Positions 58,096 through 64,000 of a stretch of 64,000 nucleotides of DNA are shown here, piece after piece. The stretch is from the NCBI RefSeq assembly GCF_000720135.1, contig NZ_JOIU01000035.1, positions 1 through 64,000 on the forward strand, written 5' to 3'. Under the pieces are notes generated by a model that saw nothing but the letters and a program-made list of their open reading frames with translations, searched no databases and was not told the origin of the DNA. Source of the DNA: Streptomyces sp. NRRL S-1022. GTDB taxonomy: Bacteria > Actinomycetota > Actinomycetes > Streptomycetales > Streptomycetaceae. Each line of letters starts with the position of its first letter. The first letter of the stretch is position 1. The position numbers were made by a program, and so were the translations under genes.

Positions 58096-59472
58096 ATGCG
58101 GCACGCACGACGACGGGTCGTCCGGCGAGTGACACGGCTGGCGGCGGTCGGCGGACTCCTCCTGGGGGGCGCGATGGTCGCCCAGGCGGCCATGGCGAGC
58201 GAGCCTCCGCCCGCCTCCGCCCGGCCGTTCGCCGCCACGGACGACCCCGGTGCCGCGCTGGTGGCGCGGCTCGGCACGGCCCGTACGGCGGGCAACTGGA
58301 TCGGTGCGGACGGGCGTCCGGTCGTCGCGGTGACCGACGAGGCCGCGGCGCGGGCGGTGCGGCGGGCCGGGGTGCGCGCGAAGATGGTGCCGCACAGCAT
58401 GAACGAGCTGAAGTCGGCGACGGCCACGCTGCGTTCGGCGCCGCGGGTGCCGGGTACGGCGTGGGCGGTGGACTACCGGACCAACCAGGTCGTGGTACGG
58501 GCGGACCGCACGGTGTCCGCCGGCGACTGGTCCCGGCTGACCGGGGTCGCCGCGAGGATCGGCGGGTTCGTGCACATGGAGCGGACGAAGGGCACGTTCA
58601 CCACCCGGCTGAACGGCGCCCAGCCGATCCTGTCGACGGGCGGTCGCTGCTCGGCGGGGTTCAACGTCACCAACGGCCGGTCGGACTTCATCCTGACGGC
58701 CGGGCACTGCGGGCCGGCCGGGTCCACCTGGTTCGCCGACAACCAGGGCGATCAGCAGCTCGGCCGGACGGTGAACAGCTCCTTCCCGGGCAGCGACTTC
58801 TCGCTCGTGCAGTACGCCGCGGGCAAGGCCGGTGCGGGCGCCGACGTCGTCGCGATCGGCGGCGGCAAAGGGGTGCGGATCACCGGGGCCGCCGATGCGG
58901 CGGTCGGGCAGCGGGTGTTCCGCAGCGGCAGCACCAGCGGTCTGCACGACGGCCAGGTCACCGCGCTGAACGCGACGGTCAACTACCCGGAGGGGACGGT
59001 GACCGGGCTCATCGAGACCACGGTGTGCGCGGAGCCGGGCGACAGCGGCGGCCCGCTGTTCTCCGAGGGCATCGCGCTCGGCGTCACCTCGGGCGGCAAC
59101 GGCGACTGCACGACGGGCGGTACGACGTTCTTCCAGCCGGTGACCAAGGCGCTGACGTCACTCGGGGTGCGGCTGATCGTGTCGGCGCAGAACGCGGGCG
59201 GCGCGCCGGGCGGTGCCTCCTCCCCCGCGTCGTCGGCGCCCGCGAACCAGGGTGCGGCGGCCCCCAGCGCGGCCTCGCCGGGCTCCTCGGCCCCGGTGAC
59301 GGGCGCGTCGGAGGGCAGCACCCTGCTGGCGCGGCTGACGGACACCCGGAACATCGGGCCGGGGCTGCTGGTCATCGCGGGCAGCCTGATCGCGCTGGTG
59401 GCGACCCGGTTCATCCGGGCCGAGCAGGACCGCAAGGCGTACCAGCGGTACTACTCGGCGACATGGGGCTGA
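58096..59472 (+). CDS. Membrane-anchored S1-family serine protease (streptogrisin-like)
   Basis: The 458-residue product has a signal peptide (VTRLAAVGGLLLGGAMVAQAA), a propeptide of about 120 residues with the alpha-lytic-type sequence, and a chymotrypsin-like protease domain. Catalytic residues are His204 (LTAGHC), Asp234 (SDFSLV) and Ser317 (EPGDSGGP). Unlike secreted streptogrisins it has an Ala/Ser/Pro linker and a C-terminal transmembrane helix (LLVIAGSLIALVATRFI) with a cytosolic tail (RAEQDRKAYQRYYSATWG). It is thus tethered outside the membrane. GGGAG is six bases before ATG 58096; the ATG four bases earlier is out of frame. Confidence 0.9.
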   Translation: MRHARRRVVRRVTRLAAVGGLLLGGAMVAQAAMASEPPPASARPFAATDDPGAALVARLGTARTAGNWIGADGRPVVAVTDEAAARAVRRAGVRAKMVPHSMNELKSATATLRSAPRVPGTAWAVDYRTNQVVVRADRTVSAGDWSRLTGVAARIGGFVHMERTKGTFTTRLNGAQPILSTGGRCSAGFNVTNGRSDFILTAGHCGPAGSTWFADNQGDQQLGRTVNSSFPGSDFSLVQYAAGKAGAGADVVAIGGGKGVRITGAADAAVGQRVFRSGSTSGLHDGQVTALNATVNYPEGTVTGLIETTVCAEPGDSGGPLFSEGIALGVTSGGNGDCTTGGTTFFQPVTKALTSLGVRLIVSAQNAGGAPGGASSPASSAPANQGAAAPSAASPGSSAPVTGASEGSTLLARLTDTRNIGPGLLVIAGSLIALVATRFIRAEQDRKAYQRYYSATWG

Positions 59473-59498
59473 CGGAACGGCCGAGGGTACGACGAGAA

Positions 59499-59524
59499 GG
59501 GCACCCGTGTGCTCACGGGTGCCC
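59499..59524. terminator. Terminator after the S1 protease gene
   Basis: GGGCACCCGTG (59499-59509) pairs perfectly with CACGGGTGCCC (59514-59524) around a TGCT loop, 26 bases beyond the stop codon. It also ends the convergent 57-residue gene. Confidence 0.88.
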
Positions 59525-59551
59525 CGGACGGTTCGGCGTGGCGCGGGCCGG

Positions 59552-59725
59552 TCAGGCCGCCCGGCGCCCCCGCGGGGCCGCGGCGGCCCACTCCATCACG
59601 AGGCGCTGGTACTCCGCGCGCTGCTCGGTGGTCAGTGTCCCGCCCGACCGGCGCCACAGGGCCCGGATCTCCTCGTTGACCTCCGCGGCCGATCGCTCGG
59701 AGGCGGTTGCAACAGTGGTGGACAT
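59552..59725 (-). CDS. Small hypothetical protein
   Basis: The 57-residue product is helical: ASERSAAEVNEEIRALWRRS, GGTLTTEQRAEYQRLVMEWA, then RGRRAA. It is rich in charged residues and has no signal. The 'EIRALW.R.GG.LT.EQR.EY..L..EW' rhythm is a known Streptomyces hypothetical family of unknown role. No Shine-Dalgarno precedes ATG 59725 (ATG 59737 also possible). Confidence 0.62.
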   Translation of the reverse strand: MSTTVATASERSAAEVNEEIRALWRRSGGTLTTEQRAEYQRLVMEWAAAAPRGRRAA

Positions 59726-59935
59726 GCTGTGAAGCATATGCCGAGCGACGTGAAGGCACTGTGAGTAAGTACCCGCGATACGGACATTTCGGACCGTGTT
59801 ACTCATCACGTCAATGTGTCAACCGGAGGCGGGAGTTCATTTCGCGCGCGTTCACCTCGCGCCCGTAGGCGCCACCCGCCGCGCCCCGCCGGGCCTCCTC
59901 GCGAGCGAGTCGGCACGGCAGGGCGGGGTGCGGGC

Positions 59936-60631
59936 TCAGGTGCCCGGCTTGCGGCCGTAGACGAAGACGTCGTCCCCGGTCCTCAGCAGCGACCAGTACT
60001 TCTTGGCGTCCTTGGTGGTCATGTTGACGCAGCCGTGCGAACCCGGCGGGTTCCACATGCTCAGGCCCACCGAGTGGAAGGCCTGGCCGCCGTCGAAGAA
60101 CTGGCTGTAGGGCATCGGCACGTCGTAGATGGTCGAGCGGTGGTCGATGTCCCGCCAGTAGATCTTCTTCAGGCCGGTACGGGTCTCGTAGCCGTCACGG
60201 CCGGTGCGCACCGGCACCGGGCCGTAGACGAGCCGGTTGCCGTCCTGGATCCAGCTGAGCTGGAGCGTGAGGTTCACGCAGGCGGTCCGGCCCTTGTTCA
60301 CCGGGCACTTGCCGTCCTTGTTCGGCTTGCTCCCGACCGCCTTCTGCTTGTTCATGAGGTCCATCACGCCCCATGTCAGAGGGCCGGCGTAGCCGATGTT
60401 CGGCATGATGCCGTGCTTGGTCTGGAATGCCTGGACCGCCTTGCAGTCGGCGGCGGACTGCCTGCCGTCGACCGGCCGGCCCAGGAACTTCTCCACCTGC
60501 TTCTGGTACGGCCCCGTCCGCGTGGTGCAGCTCGCGGCCTGGGCCGGCGTCGCGGTCAGCGCCAGCGCGAGCGGCGCCACCAGTCCCGTGACCCCCAGCG
60601 CGACCACGCCTCGTCTGCGTATGACCCCCAT
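59936..60631 (-). CDS. L,D-transpeptidase (YkuD) with N-terminal peptidoglycan-binding-like part
   Basis: The 231-residue product has a signal peptide (RGVVALGVTGLVAPLALALTA), a PG-binding-like region (LGRPVDGRQSAADCKAVQAF, IMPNIGYAGPLTWGVMDL) and a YkuD domain with catalytic His199 and Cys201 in HSVGLSMWNPPGSHGCVNM. It makes 3-3 crosslinks or attaches proteins to peptidoglycan at the outer face. It is monocistronic. Confidence 0.92.
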   Translation of the reverse strand: MGVIRRRGVVALGVTGLVAPLALALTATPAQAASCTTRTGPYQKQVEKFLGRPVDGRQSAADCKAVQAFQTKHGIMPNIGYAGPLTWGVMDLMNKQKAVGSKPNKDGKCPVNKGRTACVNLTLQLSWIQDGNRLVYGPVPVRTGRDGYETRTGLKKIYWRDIDHRSTIYDVPMPYSQFFDGGQAFHSVGLSMWNPPGSHGCVNMTTKDAKKYWSLLRTGDDVFVYGRKPGT

Positions 60632-60794
60632 GCGTCCTCGTCCCCTTCCCCTTTTTCCGTCCGTTCGCCCGGGCCTCCCCCGGTCCTCACCGGCGCGGTT
60701 CCCTCGGTCCCGACTACTAGACCCGGCCGGGCGGCCGAGGGTTGTGGTTCCGGTCGGGCTGTGACGAAACGGTGAACTTCGGCCCGTACGGCGC

Positions 60795-62183
60795 TCAGGG
60801 CGTCCAGCACTCCCGTAGCAGCCCGACCGCCCGGGTCAGGGTGTCGGGTGTCGCCGTGAACGGCAGCCGCAGGTGGCGGGCCAGGGTGGTGCGGTCGGCG
60901 GTGAAGCGGGGTCCCGGAGTGATCGCGAGGCCGCGTGCGGCGGCCCTCGCCGCGAGGTCGGTGGCGAGCGGGCCGGCGTCCCCGAGGTGCAGCCAGAGGG
61001 TCAGCCCGCCCGCCGGGACGGTGTACGTCCATCCCGTGCCGGCGAGCAGCGCGGCGAGGTGGTCGCGCTGGGCGCGCAGCCGGGCGCGCCGGTCGGCGAG
61101 CAGGGCGGGCAGCGGTGCGCCGAGCAGTTCGGCGGCGATGAGCTGTTCCAGGGGCGGCGGTGCCAGCTGGGCCTGCAGCGGGGTGAGCCGCAGGTCTCGT
61201 ACGAGGTCCGCGGTGGCCCGGATCCAGCCGACCCTGAGGCCGCTCCACAGGGTCTTGCTCGCGGAGCCGATCTGGATGACCCGCGCCCCGGCGAGGTGGG
61301 GCTCGGTGCCGGGCGGTGTTCTCAGGTCCAGGTCGCGCATGGTCTCGTCGGCGAGGACGGTCAGCCGGTGGCGGTCGGCGAGCGCGGCGAGCGTCCGGCG
61401 GGCGGCGGGGTCCATGTGGGCGCCGGTCGGGTTGTGGAAGTCGGGGACCAGGTAGGCGAGCCGCGGGCGGTGCCGGCGTACGGCGGCTGCGAAGTGGTCC
61501 AGGTCCCAGCCGGCCGGTGCCGTCACGGGGACCGGCAGCAGGCGGGCCCGGCGGGCGCGCAGCACGGCGAGGGCCCCGGGATAGGCGGGGTTCTCCACCA
61601 CCACGGGTGCCCTGCGGTCGGTGTGCAGGTGGTCCAGGAGCAGGGTGAGCGCGGCCTGGGCGCCGGCGGTGACCAGGATCTGCTCGGGGCGGGTGGCGAG
61701 GCCGGCACGGGTGTAGCGGTCCGCGATCAGCTCGCGGAGCCGGGGCAGGCCGGCCGTGGCGACGCCGGAGTCGACGAGCAGGGGCGCGCAGCGTTCGACG
61801 GCGCGGGCGAGTGCGGCGCGGTAGGCCTCGTGGGGTGCGGCGGTCACCGCGAGGGTGAGGTCCAGGCCGGCGTCGGGGGCGCCGCCCCGGTCCAGGGACC
61901 AGGGGGTGGTGCGCTCGGTGAGGCGGGCGGGCAGCCGTACCGCGCTGCCGCTGCCGTGCCGGGTGTGCAGCCAGCCGTCGGCGCGCAGCAGGCCGAGCGC
62001 GGTGACCACGGTGCCGCGGCTGAGGCGCAGGGTGCGGGCCAGTTCCCGTTCCGAGGGCAGCCGGGTGCCGGCCGGGAGCCGGCCGTCGACCACGGCGTCG
62101 CGCACCGCCGCGGCCAGGGTGCGGGCGAGGGGCCCGGGGCGGGCGCGCCAGTCACCGAGGGCGGCGACGAATCCTGTGTCCAC
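60795..62183 (-). CDS. MocR-type GntR regulator with aminotransferase-like domain
   Basis: The 462-residue product has a GntR helix-turn-helix (LPAGTRLPSERELARTLRLS, RGTVVTALGLLRADGWLHTR) and a type I PLP domain, with the Schiff-base lysine in IQIGSASKTLWSGLRVGW and the RLPF end. MocR proteins sense PLP or amino acids; PdxR is an example. It faces the PLP-decarboxylase gene across a 75-base gap that holds TGGTCCA/TGGACCA repeats. The GTG at 62183 is used; nearby ATG reads in another frame. Confidence 0.88.
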   Translation of the reverse strand: MDTGFVAALGDWRARPGPLARTLAAAVRDAVVDGRLPAGTRLPSERELARTLRLSRGTVVTALGLLRADGWLHTRHGSGSAVRLPARLTERTTPWSLDRGGAPDAGLDLTLAVTAAPHEAYRAALARAVERCAPLLVDSGVATAGLPRLRELIADRYTRAGLATRPEQILVTAGAQAALTLLLDHLHTDRRAPVVVENPAYPGALAVLRARRARLLPVPVTAPAGWDLDHFAAAVRRHRPRLAYLVPDFHNPTGAHMDPAARRTLAALADRHRLTVLADETMRDLDLRTPPGTEPHLAGARVIQIGSASKTLWSGLRVGWIRATADLVRDLRLTPLQAQLAPPPLEQLIAAELLGAPLPALLADRRARLRAQRDHLAALLAGTGWTYTVPAGGLTLWLHLGDAGPLATDLAARAAARGLAITPGPRFTADRTTLARHLRLPFTATPDTLTRAVGLLRECWTP

Positions 62184-62184
62184 C

Positions 62185-62223
62185 GGTCCATTTTCGCTGG
62201 TCCAGTTGTGGTGAAGTGGACCA
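62185..62223. promoter_or_regulatory. MocR binding-site candidates
   Basis: CGGTCCA (62184-62190) and TGGTCCA (62198-62204) are direct repeats 14 bases apart; TGGACCA (62217-62223) is the inverted copy of the latter 12 bases beyond. MocR-type regulators typically bind such direct or inverted CTGGxCCA repeats between divergent genes. Confidence 0.55.
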
Positions 62224-62258
62224 GGTGGCGGATGCCGTCGCGGTCTACGCTGCGGCGC

Positions 62259-63647
62259 ATGGACCGTACCCTCGCCGATGATCTCTCCCGGCTCCCCGAA
62301 CTGCTGCAGGCCGCCCGCGATCTCGCCGTGCGGGAGGCGGCGGGGCTGGCCGAGCGGCCGGTCGCCGCACCCGGGGCCCCGCCGGGGCGGGCCGCGCTCC
62401 CGGACGCGGGCGCGGGCGGTGACGGCGCGCTCGCCCGGTTCGCCGAGCGGTGGGCGCCCGGCTTCTCCGGCTCCGCCGGGCCGCGCTACCTCGGCTTCGT
62501 CACCGGCGGCGCGACGCCCGCGGCCGTCGCCGGGGACTGGCTGACGTCCGCGTTCGACCAGAACCTGTCCGGGGCGGGCGGGTCCTGGGCGCAGGAACTG
62601 GAGCGGGAGACGGTGGCGTGGCTGCGCGAGCTGTTCGGGCTGGGCGAGGCGCACAGCGGGGCGTTCGTGACGGGTGCGACCATGTCGAACACGGTCGGTC
62701 TGGCGATCGGCCGGGAGTGGGCCGGCGAGCGGCTGGGCGTGGACGTCTCCCGGGCCGGCACCGCCGCGCTGGGCCCGCTCGACGTGCTCTCCGGCAGCCC
62801 GCACTCCAGCATCACGAAGGCGATGTCGGTACTGGGCCTGGGCCGGGACCGGCTCCACCGGGTGCCGCTGCTGCCCGGCGGCCGGGAGGCCGTAGACGTC
62901 GCCGCGCTGGAGGCGGCGCTGGCCGAGCGGGCCGGCCGGCCGGTGATCGTCGTCGCGAACGCGGGCACCGTGAACACCGTCGACTTCGACGATCTGCGGG
63001 CGATCGCGGCGCTGAAGGAGCGGTACGGCTTCTGGCTGCACGTGGACGCAGCGTTCGGTGCCTTCGCCGCGCTGTGTCCGGAGCACGCCGGCCTGGTCGA
63101 CGGGCTGGACGCGGCCGACTCGGTCTGCGTGGACCTGCACAAGTGGCTCAACGTCCCCTACGACGCGGCCGTCCAGTTCACCCGGCGGCGTGATCTGCAG
63201 GTGGCGGTGTTCCACAACGACTCGCCGTACCTGGGCGGACCCGAGGGCGAACCGGACTTCCTGCACCTGACCCCGGAGAACTCGCGCCGGCTGCGGGCCC
63301 TGCCGGCCTGGTTCTCGCTGGTGGCCTACGGGCGGGCCGGGCACCGGGAGATCGTGGAGCGCAGCGTGGCGCTGGCCCGCCGGCTCGGCGCGGGCGTCGA
63401 CGCGCTGCCGGGCCTGCGCCTGCTCGCCCCGGTCCGGCTCAACGTGGTCTGCTTCACGCTCGCCGGGGACCCGTCACCGCAGCGGGTGGCGGCGCTTGCG
63501 CGGGCGGTGGCGGACTCCGGGGAGGCGTTCGTGACGCCGACGGTGTACGGCGGGGTGCCCGGGCTGCGTGCCGCGTTCAGCAACTGGCGCACCACCGAGG
63601 CCGACACCGACCGGGTGCTGCGGGTACTGGCGGCGGCCTCGGGCTGA
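62259..63647 (+). CDS. PLP-dependent decarboxylase (group II, aromatic/glutamate type)
   Basis: The 462-residue product has the group II decarboxylase pattern: RYLGFVTGGATPAAVAGDWL, FVTGATMSNTVGLAIGREWA, PVIVVANAGTVNTVDFDDLR, and PLP lysine Lys295 in VDLHKWLNVPYDAAVQF. It converts an L-amino acid to an amine in the cytosol. Substrate (aromatic, glutamate or other) cannot be read. It is the likely target of the divergent MocR regulator. Confidence 0.88.
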   Translation: MDRTLADDLSRLPELLQAARDLAVREAAGLAERPVAAPGAPPGRAALPDAGAGGDGALARFAERWAPGFSGSAGPRYLGFVTGGATPAAVAGDWLTSAFDQNLSGAGGSWAQELERETVAWLRELFGLGEAHSGAFVTGATMSNTVGLAIGREWAGERLGVDVSRAGTAALGPLDVLSGSPHSSITKAMSVLGLGRDRLHRVPLLPGGREAVDVAALEAALAERAGRPVIVVANAGTVNTVDFDDLRAIAALKERYGFWLHVDAAFGAFAALCPEHAGLVDGLDAADSVCVDLHKWLNVPYDAAVQFTRRRDLQVAVFHNDSPYLGGPEGEPDFLHLTPENSRRLRALPAWFSLVAYGRAGHREIVERSVALARRLGAGVDALPGLRLLAPVRLNVVCFTLAGDPSPQRVAALARAVADSGEAFVTPTVYGGVPGLRAAFSNWRTTEADTDRVLRVLAAASG

Positions 63648-63650
63648 CGG

Positions 63651-64000
63651 TCAGCCGGAGCGTCGTACGGCCGTGTGGAAGCCGGTGTGGACGGCGGTCA
63701 GGCCGCCGTCGACGACGAGGCTGGTCCCGGTGATCCAGGCGGCGTCGCGGGAGGCGAGGAAGGCGACCGCGGCGGCGATGTCCTCCGGCTCGCCGACCCG
63801 GCCCAGCGGGTACAGGGCGCGGACGGCGTCGAGGTCGTCGTCGCGCCCCTCCCAGGCCGAGGTGCGGACCGTGCCCGGCACCACGAGGTTGACCCGGACG
63901 CCCCGGGCCGCGGCGTGCCCGGCGAGGGTCCGGGTGAGCGAGCCCAGGCCGGCCTTGGCGGCGCTGTAGGCGTGGTTGCCGAAGTCCTGCAGGCCGTTGA
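63651..64000 (-). CDS. Short-chain dehydrogenase/reductase, 5' part beyond the window
   Basis: The visible C-terminal ~115 residues contain YSAAKAGLGSLTRTLAGHAA with the catalytic YxxxK, then RGVRVNLVVPGTVRTSAWEG and RVGEPEDIAAAVAFLASRDA, ending WITGTSLVVDGG. This is the classical SDR C-terminal half. The N-terminal NAD(P) Rossmann motif lies beyond base 64000. The gene converges on the decarboxylase with a three-base gap. Confidence 0.9.
   Translation of the reverse strand, partial: NGLQDFGNHAYSAAKAGLGSLTRTLAGHAAARGVRVNLVVPGTVRTSAWEGRDDDLDAVRALYPLGRVGEPEDIAAAVAFLASRDAAWITGTSLVVDGGLTAVHTGFHTAVRRSG

Overview
The window is high-G+C actinobacterial chromosome, most likely from a Streptomyces species. 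The evidence is the very strong G/C bias at third codon positions, frequent GTG starts, three PP2C (SpoIIE) phosphatases with GAF/PAS sensors, DUF574 and DUF5709 proteins, an LAxTG surface protein, an F420-type oxidoreductase and many twin-strand antisense open frames. I see no ribosomal RNA, intact tRNA, CRISPR array, insertion sequence or recognisable biosynthetic cluster. It reads as ordinary chromosome with a few scarred intergenic regions.

Layout. 1-8.2 kb: envelope and surface proteins (a cut DUF11-type protein, a lipoprotein, a DUF1996 protein with an LAQTG sorting signal, an NlpC/P60 hydrolase) mixed with small enzymes. 8.3-12.5 kb: ferredoxin-NADP reductase behind an iron-box-like site, a stretch of gene remnants, an SCP2-like/hydrolase gene pair, a doubly broken ATP-binding protein gene and a 3'-half-tRNA sequence that looks like an old integration scar. 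12.6-15.1 kb: DUF1152 protein and a PadR/membrane-protein operon with a palindromic operator. 15.4-26.4 kb: hypothetical proteins, DUF1232, two adjacent SpoIIE phosphatases, a TPR-like protein and a GH15 trehalase/glucoamylase-type enzyme. 26.5-31.8 kb: DUF5709, then a polytopic GT-C protein plus flippase-like protein transcribed divergently from a BlaI repressor and M56 metalloprotease, with three matching dyads, followed by a 107-bp tandem repeat. 31.9-40.8 kb: GH65 phosphorylase with a beta-phosphoglucomutase-like HAD, a P-loop kinase whose 3' end is repeated in tandem, a Tat-exported PAP2 phosphatase fused to an autotransporter-type repeat, a GT39-like protein and an RpiR regulator. 41-48.5 kb: an ANTAR-GAF-PAS-SpoIIE protein, a flavin reductase, a peptidoglycan-binding protein, a frameshifted gene, an ATP-grasp protein and a TetR/DUF35 pair with shared operators. 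48.7-64 kb: a secreted hydrolase, small enzymes, LysR/MFS, DUF3800-like, DUF574, a membrane-anchored S1 protease, an L,D-transpeptidase, and a divergent MocR/PLP-decarboxylase pair; a short-chain dehydrogenase is cut by the right edge.

The themes are envelope building and remodelling, maltose/trehalose-type sugar metabolism (GH15, GH65, beta-PGM) and phospho-signalling. The most promising unreported unit is the BlaI-M56-GT-C-flippase locus at 27.3-31.3 kb. Start codons were chosen from Shine-Dalgarno spacing, overlap with neighbours and signal peptides. All family assignments are by reading motifs, without database searches.
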